Origin: Terrabacter sp040702505
GTDB lineage: Bacteria > Actinomycetota > Actinomycetes > Actinomycetales > Dermatophilaceae
NCBI RefSeq assembly: GCF_040702505.1
Contig: NZ_JBFBLC010000003.1
Location: 310,001-374,000, forward strand
Reading direction: 5' to 3'
Length of the DNA stretch: 64,000 nt
The notes beneath the pieces are model-generated. The model was not told the DNA's origin. It made no database searches and saw only the letters and a program-made list of their open reading frames with translations. Below, in pieces: positions 39,215-47,273 of this stretch (its first letter is position 1; each line of letters opens with the position of its first letter). Position numbers and translations under genes: made by a program.

Positions 39215-40936
39215 ATGCCCGGCGCAGAGCCGTCGTCCGACGGACCCCTGGCCGTGCTCGACCTCGGCGCCGTCCGCCGCTGGGCGGCCCTGACGCGCTC
39301 CTCCCTCGCCGCGCGCCGCACCGAGATCGATGCCCTCAACGTCTTCCCCGTGCCCGACGGCGACACCGGCACCAACCTCTACCTCACCTTCGACGGTGCG
39401 GTGGAGCGCACCCTCGACGCGACGGATGTCGGCACGGCCGACCGGCTGCTCACCGTCTTCGCCCGGCACCTGCTCTGGACCGCCCGAGGCAACTCCGGCG
39501 TCATCCTCAGCCAGCTCGCCCGCGGCCTGGCCGAGGGATGTGCCGGCTCCGGCGAGATCGACGCACGCGCGCTGGCCGAGGGGCTGCGGCGCGCCGAGCA
39601 GCGGGCCCGTCAGGCCGTGGCAGACCCCCAGGAGGGCACCATCCTGACCGTCGCCACGGCGATGGCCGAGGCGGCCGCAGCCGCCGTCGACGACGCGGCC
39701 ACCGGGGTGCACGCGGTCGCACGGGCGGCGTACGAGGCGTCGCGGACCGCGCTCGAGCACACCCCCGAGCAGCTCGAGGTGCTGGCCCGGGCCGGGGTCG
39801 TCGACGCGGGCGGCGCCGGCCTGGTCGCGCTCCTCGAGTGCCTCGAGCAGGTGTGTGCCGGTCACGGCTCCCCATCACGAGCAGGGGCGTCCGCGCGTGG
39901 CATGCGCCGCCGGCCCGACCCCGGGCGACCCGGTCCGGACCGCTCGTCCCCGGCGCACGACCCACGCTCGCGGGCGGTGCCCCACTACGAGGTGATGTAC
40001 CTCCTGCGCGACTCCGACGACGCGGCTGTCGACGGGCTGCGCGCCCGCCTCGTCGAGCTGGGCGACTCGGTGCTCGTCGTCGGCGGCGACGGCGACGGCG
40101 AGTGGAACATCCACGCCCACGTCGACGACGCCGGTGCCGCCGTCGAGGCCGGCATCGAGGCAGGGCGTCCTCATCGCGTGCGCATCACCGCGCTCACGTA
40201 TGCCGCGCCGCCGCCTGACCAGCAGGGCGGTGCAGGGTCCGAGGGCTTCGAGCCGGTCGAGCGGCACCCGGCCGGCATCGTGGCGTGCTCGGCCGGTGAC
40301 GGACTGCGCGCGCTGTTCGAGGAGGCCGGCGCGGTGGTCGTCGCCTCCGGTCCCGGCCAACGAGCCTCGACGGGCGCCATGATCGACGCCGTCCGCGAGC
40401 AGCACGCCCGTGGCGCGCAAGGGGTCATCGTCCTCCCCAACGACGGCGACACCCTGCTCGCGGCGGCAGCAGCGGTCCGCGCGGCGTCCGACGAGGGCAT
40501 CGACGCGCACCTCGTGCACGTGCGCACGGCGGTGCAGGGACTGGCTGCGCTCGCGGTCTTCGAGCCGGCTGCCACCGCCACCGCCAACGCGCTCGCCATG
40601 CAGGCCGCGGCGTCGGCGACCCGGCACGGGGCCGTGACCGTCGCCGACCGCGGGGCCCTGACCAGCGCAGGCCCCTGCCAGGAGGGCGACGTCCTCGGGG
40701 TCGTCGACGGCGACGTGGTCGTGGTCGGCTCCGACCAGCTGTCCGTCACGCGCGAGGTGGTCCGGCGGCTGCTCGGCAGCGGGGGCGAGCTGGTCACGGT
40801 GATCTCGGGCTGCGGCGCGCCCGACGGGCTGGCCCGCGCGGTCGAGGAGGAGGCCCGCCGTGCGCACCACGGCGTCGAGGTGTCGCTCATCGAGGGCGGC
40901 CAGGACGTCTACCCCGTGCTGCTGGGGGTGGAGTGA
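39215..40936 (+). CDS. DAK2/FakA-like kinase-domain protein
   Basis: This 573-residue protein has an N-terminal DAK2 nucleotide-binding domain (NVFPVPDGDTGTNLYLT, ARGNSGVILSQL, DAGGAGLVALL) and a C-terminal DAK1-like/FakA domain from about residue 240. Relatives phosphorylate fatty acids with an acyl-binding FakB partner. No FakB (DegV) gene is in the window, so the acyl partner would be elsewhere. A good AGGAGG precedes the ATG, and TAGCCT at 39160 is a possible -10. The stop is one base before recG. Confidence 0.85.
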   Translation: MPGAEPSSDGPLAVLDLGAVRRWAALTRSSLAARRTEIDALNVFPVPDGDTGTNLYLTFDGAVERTLDATDVGTADRLLTVFARHLLWTARGNSGVILSQLARGLAEGCAGSGEIDARALAEGLRRAEQRARQAVADPQEGTILTVATAMAEAAAAAVDDAATGVHAVARAAYEASRTALEHTPEQLEVLARAGVVDAGGAGLVALLECLEQVCAGHGSPSRAGASARGMRRRPDPGRPGPDRSSPAHDPRSRAVPHYEVMYLLRDSDDAAVDGLRARLVELGDSVLVVGGDGDGEWNIHAHVDDAGAAVEAGIEAGRPHRVRITALTYAAPPPDQQGGAGSEGFEPVERHPAGIVACSAGDGLRALFEEAGAVVVASGPGQRASTGAMIDAVREQHARGAQGVIVLPNDGDTLLAAAAAVRAASDEGIDAHLVHVRTAVQGLAALAVFEPAATATANALAMQAAASATRHGAVTVADRGALTSAGPCQEGDVLGVVDGDVVVVGSDQLSVTREVVRRLLGSGGELVTVISGCGAPDGLARAVEEEARRAHHGVEVSLIEGGQDVYPVLLGVE

Positions 40937-40937
40937 G

Positions 40938-43184
40938 GTGCCGGTGCTGACCGAGGACTCGCCCCTGACCAAGCTCGTCAACAAGACGGAGGCCGAGCAG
41001 CTCGCCCGCAACAAGGGCCTCGTCAGCGTGGCCGACCTCTTCGAGTTCGTGCCACGGCGTTACGTGCGCCCCGGGCAGCTGACCGACCTCTCGTCCCTGC
41101 ACGTCGGCGAGGACGTCCTCGTCGTCGCCGAGGTGCAGAAGGCCACGACGCGGCCGATGCGCAACCGCCGCGGCAAGATGCTGACCGTCGTCATCGGCGA
41201 CGACCTCGGCAACGAGCTCGACGTGACGTTCTTCAGCGCGTACGGCCACGAGGCCAAGCTGACGCCGGGGGTGCGCGGCTTCTTCGTCGGGCAGGTCGGC
41301 GCCTACGGCCGCCGCCTGCAGCTGACGCACCCCGAGTACGAGCTCCTCGACGAGGACCGTGGCGACGCGGCCGTGGAGTGGTACCGCACGCACCGCGTGC
41401 CCGTCTACTCGACGACCGGCAAGCTCAACTCCCTCAAGATGCGGCGGCTCGTGCACCAGGCCCTCGACTCCGTCGACCGCATCCGCGAGCCCGTGCCCGA
41501 GCACATCCGCGTGGCGCGCGGCCTGCTCGACCGGTCCTCGGCGCTCGAGCTCGTGCACCGCCCCGCCGTCGACGAGCAGCCGGGCCGGGGGCTCGAGCGC
41601 CTCAAGTACGACGAGGCCTTCGTCCTGCAGACGATCCTGGCCCAGCGCCGCAAGGCCGCGGAGTCCGAGCTCGCGACGCCGCGGCCGCCGCGCCCCGGGG
41701 GACTGCTCGCGGCCTTCGACGCCCGGTTGCCCTTCGAGCTCACGGCCGGCCAGCGCGAGGTCGGTGAGGTGCTCACGGCCGAGCTGGCCTCCGACCGCCC
41801 GATGCACCGCCTGCTGCAGGGCGAGGTGGGCTCCGGAAAGACCGTCGTCGCCCTGCGGGCGATGCTGGCCGCGATCGATGCGGGCGGCCAGGCGGCGCTG
41901 CTCGCCCCCACCGAGGTGCTCGCCGCCCAGCACCACCGGTCGATCACGGCGATGCTGGGCGACCTCGCGCAGGGCGGCATGCTGGGCGGCGCGGAGTTCG
42001 GCACGAAGGTCGCCCTGCTGACCGGCAGCCAGAACGCGGCGGCGCGCCGGCGCTCGCTGCTCGACGCCGCCTCGGGCGAGGCCGGCATCGTCGTCGGCAC
42101 GCACGCCCTGATCCAGAAGCACGTCCAGTTCGCCGACCTCGCCCTCGTCGTCGTCGACGAGCAGCACCGTTTCGGCGTCGAGCAGCGGGACGCGCTGCGC
42201 GAGAAGGGCATCCGGCCGCCCCACGTGCTCGTGATGACGGCGACCCCCATCCCGCGCACCGTGGCGATGACCGTCTTCGGCGACATGGAGACCTCGACGC
42301 TGCGCGAGCTGCCCCGCGGTCGCTCGCCGATCACGACGCACGTCGTCGACGCCAACCGGCCCGGCTGGGTCGACCGCACCTGGGCGCGCGTGGCCGAGGA
42401 GGTCGCGGCGGGACACCAGGCGTACGTCGTGTGCCCCCGCATCGGCGACGTCGACGACGAGGGCGGCGCCGGCTCCCGCGACACCACCGACGAGGACGCC
42501 GGGTGGGACGCGGACTGGGACGGCTCCGACACCGACGACGCCGACGGGCCGCAGGGACCGGCGGGCGAGCTCACCGGCGTCTACTCGATGCTCAGCACCC
42601 TGCGAGCCACGCCGCCGCTCGAGGGCGTCCGCATCGAGGTCCTGCACGGCCGGCTCGACCCCGACGCCAAGGACGCCACGATGCGCGCCTTCGCGGCGGG
42701 TGAGATCGACGTGCTCGTCGCGACCACCGTCATCGAGGTCGGCGTCGACGTGCCCAACGCCTCGGTCATGGTCGTCGTCGACGCCGACCGCTTCGGCATC
42801 TCCCAGCTGCACCAGCTGCGCGGCCGCGTCGGTCGCGGCGCGGTGCCGGGCCTGTGCCTCCTCATGACCAGCGATCCCGGCGAGCGGGCGATGGAGCGCC
42901 TCGGGCAGGTCGCCGCGACCACCGACGGTTTCGAGCTGGCCCGCGCCGACCTGCTGCTGCGCCGGGAGGGCGACGTCCTGGGCGCACGGCAGAGCGGCCG
43001 CGGCAACTCGGTGCGCCACCTGCGCCTCGGCCGCGAGGAGGACGAGCAGATCATCGCCGACGCGCGCGCGGACGCGTTCGCGCTCGTCGACGGCGACCCG
43101 GGGCTCCGGGCGCATCCCGCACTGGCGGCCGCCGTCGCCATGCGGCTCGACGACGAGCAGGCTGCCTGGCTGGAGCGGGGCTGA
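40938..43184 (+). CDS. recG: ATP-dependent DNA helicase RecG
   Basis: RecG remodels stalled forks and Holliday junctions. The 748-residue protein has the N-terminal wedge/OB domain, Walker A GEVGSGKT (about 295-302), the RecG-type Walker B DEQHRFG, TATPIPRT, and the C-terminal ATTVIEVGVDVPNA and QLRGRVGRG. A 40-residue acidic Gly/Asp insert (about residues 510-545) interrupts the second helicase lobe. GTG 40938 is one base after the previous stop. Confidence 0.95.
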   Translation: MPVLTEDSPLTKLVNKTEAEQLARNKGLVSVADLFEFVPRRYVRPGQLTDLSSLHVGEDVLVVAEVQKATTRPMRNRRGKMLTVVIGDDLGNELDVTFFSAYGHEAKLTPGVRGFFVGQVGAYGRRLQLTHPEYELLDEDRGDAAVEWYRTHRVPVYSTTGKLNSLKMRRLVHQALDSVDRIREPVPEHIRVARGLLDRSSALELVHRPAVDEQPGRGLERLKYDEAFVLQTILAQRRKAAESELATPRPPRPGGLLAAFDARLPFELTAGQREVGEVLTAELASDRPMHRLLQGEVGSGKTVVALRAMLAAIDAGGQAALLAPTEVLAAQHHRSITAMLGDLAQGGMLGGAEFGTKVALLTGSQNAAARRRSLLDAASGEAGIVVGTHALIQKHVQFADLALVVVDEQHRFGVEQRDALREKGIRPPHVLVMTATPIPRTVAMTVFGDMETSTLRELPRGRSPITTHVVDANRPGWVDRTWARVAEEVAAGHQAYVVCPRIGDVDDEGGAGSRDTTDEDAGWDADWDGSDTDDADGPQGPAGELTGVYSMLSTLRATPPLEGVRIEVLHGRLDPDAKDATMRAFAAGEIDVLVATTVIEVGVDVPNASVMVVVDADRFGISQLHQLRGRVGRGAVPGLCLLMTSDPGERAMERLGQVAATTDGFELARADLLLRREGDVLGARQSGRGNSVRHLRLGREEDEQIIADARADAFALVDGDPGLRAHPALAAAVAMRLDDEQAAWLERG

Positions 43185-43185
43185 G

Positions 43186-43767
43186 ATGACCCGGATCATC
43201 AGCGGGAGCGCCGGCGGTCGGCGGCTGCAGACGCCGCCCGGCTCCTCGACCCGACCGACGTCCGACCGGGTCAGGGAGGCGCTCTTCAGCCGCCTGGAGC
43301 ACCAGGGCATGCTCGACGGCACCAACGTGCTCGACCTCTACGCCGGCTCGGGCGCCCTGGGTCTCGAGGCGGCGAGCCGCGGAGCGTCCCTCGTGCTCCT
43401 GGTCGAGTCCCACAAGGCGGCGGCCAAGGTCATCCGCGCCAACGTGGCGACGGTGGGCCACCCTGCCGTACGCGTCGTCGCCGACACCGTCGAACGCTCG
43501 GTCGCCGCCGGGCCGCCCGCCGACGTCCGCATGGACCTCGTGCTCATCGACCCTCCCTACGACGTCACCGAGGATGCCCTCGCCTCCGTGCTGTCCGGGC
43601 TCGTCGAGCACCGCTGGCTCGCCCCCGACGCGCTCGTCGTCGTCGAGCGCTCCACCCGCTCGCCGCAGCCCACCTGGCCCGAGGGGCTGGAGCTGTCGGG
43701 GGAGAAGCGCTACGGCGAGACCGCGGTGTGGTTCGCGGAGCCACCGCCGAGCGACGTCGTCGCGTGA
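43186..43767 (+). CDS. rsmD: 16S rRNA (guanine(966)-N(2))-methyltransferase
   Basis: RsmD methylates G966 of 16S rRNA with S-adenosylmethionine. The 193-residue protein has IISGSAGGRRL at its N-terminus, RPTSDRVREALF, the SAM-binding LDLYAGSGALGLEAASRGA and the catalytic DPPYD. It starts one base after recG and belongs to the recG-rsmD-coaD run. Confidence 0.93.
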   Translation: MTRIISGSAGGRRLQTPPGSSTRPTSDRVREALFSRLEHQGMLDGTNVLDLYAGSGALGLEAASRGASLVLLVESHKAAAKVIRANVATVGHPAVRVVADTVERSVAAGPPADVRMDLVLIDPPYDVTEDALASVLSGLVEHRWLAPDALVVVERSTRSPQPTWPEGLELSGEKRYGETAVWFAEPPPSDVVA

Positions 43768-43807
43768 GCCTCCCGGACCGGCTGGGGCCTGACGGTAGGT
43801 TGGGCGC

Positions 43808-44308
43808 GTGACGAGCCCTGTGTCGAGTTCCGCGCGCCGGTGTGTGTGCCCCGGCTCCTACGACCCGATCACCAACGGCCACGTCGACGTGGTGACCCGC
43901 GCCAGCCGGCTCTTCGACGAGGTCGTCGTCGCCGTCCTGCACAACCCGGGCAAGCAGGGCACGTTCACCGTCGAGGAGCGCACGGCCCTGCTCGAGCAGA
44001 CGCTGGGCCACCTGCCCAACGTGCGCATCGGCGCCTGGGCCGAGACCCTCGTCGTCGACGTCTGCCGCGAGGTGGGCGCGGCCAGCATGGTCAAGGGACT
44101 GCGCGGCGGCACTGACTTCGCCTACGAGCTGCCCATGGCCACGATGAACCAGCACCTGAGCGGCGTCGAGACCCTCTTCATCCCGGCCGACCCGTCGCTC
44201 GCCCACGTCTCGAGCTCGTTGATCAAGGAGGTCGTGCGCTACGGCGGCGACGTCAGCGGCCTCGTGCCCGACCCCGTGCTGGCCGCCCTGCGCGACCGTC
44301 TCGCCTGA
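43808..44308 (+). CDS. coaD: Pantetheine-phosphate adenylyltransferase
   Basis: CoaD makes dephospho-CoA from phosphopantetheine. The 166-residue nucleotidyltransferase shows CPGSYDPITNGH with the substrate histidine, KGLRGGTDF, and VSSSLIKEV at the C-terminal nucleotide site. GTG 43808 follows TAGGTT by six bases, so it may have its own leaderless promoter although rsmD lies 40 bases upstream. The 12 residues before CPGSYD are longer than usual and the start could be later. Confidence 0.94.
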   Translation: MTSPVSSSARRCVCPGSYDPITNGHVDVVTRASRLFDEVVVAVLHNPGKQGTFTVEERTALLEQTLGHLPNVRIGAWAETLVVDVCREVGAASMVKGLRGGTDFAYELPMATMNQHLSGVETLFIPADPSLAHVSSSLIKEVVRYGGDVSGLVPDPVLAALRDRLA

Positions 44309-44397
44309 TTTGGGCGCACGCCACCCCTCCAGTACCCTTGGAGGTCGGTCCACGTCCGTCTTGGCGCGGGCCGAATCCTCTACTGTGCGCAGGAGTC

Positions 44398-44973
44398 ATG
44401 GACCGTCCCGATCCCCGTTCCCCCCTGGTGCTCGACACCAGGGAGCTCATTCGGCGACCGGGCACGATGCAGGAGCTCTCGCGCACGGTGACGTTGCCCG
44501 ATGACCTCGGCACCGACGTCATCTCGATCAAGGCCGGCCAGCCGGTCCAGGTCGAGGTGCGCCTCGAGTCCGTCGTCGAAGGTGTCCTCGTCACGGGTTC
44601 GGTCAGTGGCACGGCGACCGGCGCCTGCGTGCGGTGCCTGGACCCCCTCGAGCAGCCTGTCGAGGGGACCTTCCAGGAGCTGTTCGCCTACGCCGACCGG
44701 GCGGCGCACCACCACGAGGTGGGAGCCGACTCGGACGAGGACGAGGTGCACGAGCTGGTCGGTGACCTCATCGACCTCGAGCCCGTGCTCCGGGACGCTG
44801 TCGTGCCGACGCTGCCGTTCCAACCGCTGTGCCGGCCGGACTGCCCGGGGCTGTGTTCCGAGTGTGGGATGCACCTCGCGGAGGACCCGGACCATCATCA
44901 TGAAGTGATCGACCCGAGGTGGTCGTCCCTCAGTGGACTGCTGAGCGACGACCCGCAAGAGAAGAGGAACTGA
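44398..44973 (+). CDS. YceD/DUF177-family protein
   Basis: This 191-residue protein has the DUF177 pattern: a CVRCLDPLEQP motif, an acidic stretch, IDLEPVLRDAVV, and a C-terminal CRPDCPGLCSECG cysteine cluster. The family is always beside rpmF and has been linked to 23S rRNA processing and ribosome assembly; the cysteines suggest zinc binding. TACTGT at 44381 gives a very short leader containing AGGAG. rpmF begins one base after its stop. Confidence 0.88.
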   Translation: MDRPDPRSPLVLDTRELIRRPGTMQELSRTVTLPDDLGTDVISIKAGQPVQVEVRLESVVEGVLVTGSVSGTATGACVRCLDPLEQPVEGTFQELFAYADRAAHHHEVGADSDEDEVHELVGDLIDLEPVLRDAVVPTLPFQPLCRPDCPGLCSECGMHLAEDPDHHHEVIDPRWSSLSGLLSDDPQEKRN

Positions 44974-44974
44974 C

Positions 44975-45169
44975 GTGGCTGTCCCGAAGCGGAAGATGTC
45001 GCGCTCCAACACCCGTTCGCGTCGCGCGAACTGGAAGGCAACGCCGACCACGCTCTCCACGTGCCCCCAGTGCGGTGCGGCGAACCAGCCGCACATCGCG
45101 TGCCCGTCCTGCGGCACGTACAAGGGCCGTCACTACGCCGCCGCCGAGCGCACCGAGCACCAGGCCTGA
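44975..45169 (+). CDS. rpmF: 50S ribosomal protein L32
   Basis: This is a 64-residue L32 with MAVPKRKMSRSNTRSRRANWKA and two CxxC pairs (CPQC, CPSC), the zinc form. GTG 44975 overlaps none of yceD but is spaced by one base, so it is coupled to it. RNase III follows after seven bases. Confidence 0.96.
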   Translation: MAVPKRKMSRSNTRSRRANWKATPTTLSTCPQCGAANQPHIACPSCGTYKGRHYAAAERTEHQA

Positions 45170-45176
45170 TCACCCC

Positions 45177-45992
45177 GTGAGCAGCCCCGTGAGCGACATC
45201 GACGCTGGGGGTGTTCCGGCGGTGCCGCAGCGGCCCGTCGATGCTCTGATCGCCCACCTGCACGAGGTGGTCGGCCAGGACATCGACGAGCCGCTGCTCC
45301 TGCGTGCCCTGACGCACCGGTCGTACGCCTACGAGAACGGCGGCCTTCCCAACAACGAGCGCCTCGAGTTCCTCGGCGACTCGGTGCTGGGGCTGGTCGT
45401 CACGGAGTCTCTGTACCGCGAGCACCCCGACCTGGCCGAGGGCCAGCTGGCCAAGCTGCGCGCTGCGGTCGTCAACATGCGTGCCCTGGCCGACGTGGCC
45501 CGCACCTTCGACCTCGGCAGCTACGTCATGCTCGGCAAGGGCGAGGAGGCGACGGGCGGGCGCGACAAGGCCTCGATCCTGGCTGACACGCTCGAGGCGC
45601 TGATCGGGACGGTGTTCCTCTCGACCGATATCGACCTCGCCGCCCGTTTCGTGCACCACCACTTCGACGGGATCATCGAGGAGGCGGCCACGCTCGGCGC
45701 CGGCCTCGACTGGAAGACCAGCCTGCAGGAGATGGCGGCCGGCTTCGCCCTCGGCTCGCCGGAGTACCGCGTGGCTGAGCAGGGCCCGGACCACGAGAAG
45801 GAGTTCCACGCCCGCGTCCTCGTCGGCGAGGAGGTCCTGGGTGAGGGCCGCGGACGCTCGAAGAAGGAAGCCGAGCAGAAGGCGGCCAAGGAGGCCTGGC
45901 ATATCCTGGACGGGCGCCGCGGTGCCGCCGACCAGGCCGAGGCCGGCTCCTCGGCGGCCGCGTCCAACGGCTCCGCCGGCTCCACCGCCTGA
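45177..45992 (+). CDS. rnc: Ribonuclease III
   Basis: RNase III cleaves double-stranded RNA in rRNA and mRNA processing. The 271-residue protein has the signature NNERLEFLGDSVLGLVVTE (about residues 60-79), a second acidic DTLEALIG and a C-terminal dsRNA-binding domain (DWKTSLQEMAAG to KKEAEQKAAKEAW). The last 25 residues are Ala/Ser rich. GTG 45177 and GTG 45189 are both possible. It sits between rpmF and mutM as in most actinobacteria. Confidence 0.95.
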   Translation: MSSPVSDIDAGGVPAVPQRPVDALIAHLHEVVGQDIDEPLLLRALTHRSYAYENGGLPNNERLEFLGDSVLGLVVTESLYREHPDLAEGQLAKLRAAVVNMRALADVARTFDLGSYVMLGKGEEATGGRDKASILADTLEALIGTVFLSTDIDLAARFVHHHFDGIIEEAATLGAGLDWKTSLQEMAAGFALGSPEYRVAEQGPDHEKEFHARVLVGEEVLGEGRGRSKKEAEQKAAKEAWHILDGRRGAADQAEAGSSAAASNGSAGSTA

Positions 45993-45997
45993 CGCCC

Positions 45998-46858
45998 GTG
46001 CCGGAGCTGCCCGAGGTCGAGGTCGTCCGACGGGGCCTCGCAGAGCACGTCGTGGGCCGGCACGTCTCGCGTGCCCGGATCACGGGCGTACGCGTGGCCC
46101 GGCGTCACGACGCCGGGCCTGAAGACCTGGCGCACCGGCTCCACGACGTCACGGTGACCGCCGCCTCCCGGCGGGGGAAGTACCTCTGGCTGGCGCTGGA
46201 CGGCGAGGACGCCCTCATCGTCCACCTCGGCATGAGCGGCCAGATGCTCGTCGAGCCGGCCGACGCGCCTCTCGAGAAGCACTGCCACGCCCGCTTCGAC
46301 TTCGACGACGGTGGCCCGCAGCTGCGGTTCGTCGACCAGCGCACCTTCGGGGGCCTCGCCCTCTCGCCGCTTCGAACCGACGGTATCCCCGAGTCGGTGG
46401 CGCACATCGCGCCCGACCCGTTCGAGCCGGTCTACGACCAGGGGTCGGTCGTGCGCCGGATGAAGCAGCGCGACAGCGCGGTCAAGCGGGCGCTGCTCGA
46501 CCAGACGCTCGTCTCCGGGATCGGCAACATCTACGCCGACGAGGCGCTGTGGCGCGCCAAGGTGCACGGCGAGCGGCTCTGCTCCTCGCTGACCAAGCCC
46601 ACGCTCTCGCGCATCCTCGACCACGCCCGCGAGGTCATGGCCGAGGCGCTGGGCCAGGGCGGCACGAGCTTCGATGCCCTCTACGTCAACGTCAACGGCG
46701 CGAGCGGCTACTTCGACCGCTCGCTGCACGCCTACGGTCGCGCTGGCACGCCCTGTGACCGGTGCGGCACCCTCATGCGACGCGAGCAGTTCATGAACCG
46801 CTCGTCGTTCTCGTGCCCCGTGTGCCAGCCGCGACCACGGCGCCGCAGCGCGTCTTGA
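45998..46858 (+). CDS. mutM: Formamidopyrimidine-DNA glycosylase
   Basis: MutM/Fpg removes oxidised purines from DNA. The 286-residue protein has the catalytic N-terminus PELPEVE (Pro as nucleophile after Met removal), RRGKYLW, the H2TH segment SGIGNIYADEALW and the C-terminal zinc finger CDRC...CPVC. GTG 45998 follows the rnc stop by five bases. The conserved order breaks after this gene. Confidence 0.95.
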   Translation: MPELPEVEVVRRGLAEHVVGRHVSRARITGVRVARRHDAGPEDLAHRLHDVTVTAASRRGKYLWLALDGEDALIVHLGMSGQMLVEPADAPLEKHCHARFDFDDGGPQLRFVDQRTFGGLALSPLRTDGIPESVAHIAPDPFEPVYDQGSVVRRMKQRDSAVKRALLDQTLVSGIGNIYADEALWRAKVHGERLCSSLTKPTLSRILDHAREVMAEALGQGGTSFDALYVNVNGASGYFDRSLHAYGRAGTPCDRCGTLMRREQFMNRSSFSCPVCQPRPRRRSAS

Positions 46859-46918
46859 CCGTCGCGTAGGACGGGGGACGAGCTGCGGCTGTGCGGGTCG
46901 AGGCGGGTCGGACGGCGA

Positions 46919-47260
46919 TCAGTGCCGCGGTGGGCGGCGCTTCGGTGCCGGGCGGGTGGGGTCCTCCTCGGCCGGCTCGACGTGCTCCGGCACGAGGATC
47001 GGCCTGACGCGGGCCCAGCCGATGAAGATCGCACTCATCACGACGAGGACGATGCCGGCATACAGGTTGGCGTTGACGTTGCCGGTCTTGTCGTACGCCT
47101 TGTCGCCGAAGATCCCGAGCAGCAGCAGGATCACGCCGTAGAGCCCGAGCAGGGCGCCGATGAAGTTGCGGATGTCGAAGGCACCGGCGGTGTGCCGCGC
47201 TCGCGTCTCGTCCTCTGCCGGAGCTTCCCCGGCAGCAGGGGCGTCGTGGTGGTCACTCAT
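46919..47260 (-). CDS. Small two-helix membrane protein next to a sodium/solute symporter
   Basis: This is a 113-residue protein with a charged N-terminus, two hydrophobic helices (about residues 32-50 and 66-84) and a Pro/Arg-rich cytoplasmic tail. It starts 13 bases after the symporter stop on the same strand. Small membrane partners are known for some solute:sodium symporters, which makes a functional partner plausible, but I do not recognise the family. Confidence 0.65.
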   Translation of the reverse strand: MSDHHDAPAAGEAPAEDETRARHTAGAFDIRNFIGALLGLYGVILLLLGIFGDKAYDKTGNVNANLYAGIVLVVMSAIFIGWARVRPILVPEHVEPAEEDPTRPAPKRRPPRH

Positions 47261-47273
47261 GTCGATGCTCCTG

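Noticed and set aside
42471..42560. Frameshift or foreign insert in recG
   Set aside because: The acidic Gly/Asp segment is in frame and both helicase lobes are intact; variable inserts occur here in actinobacterial RecG.
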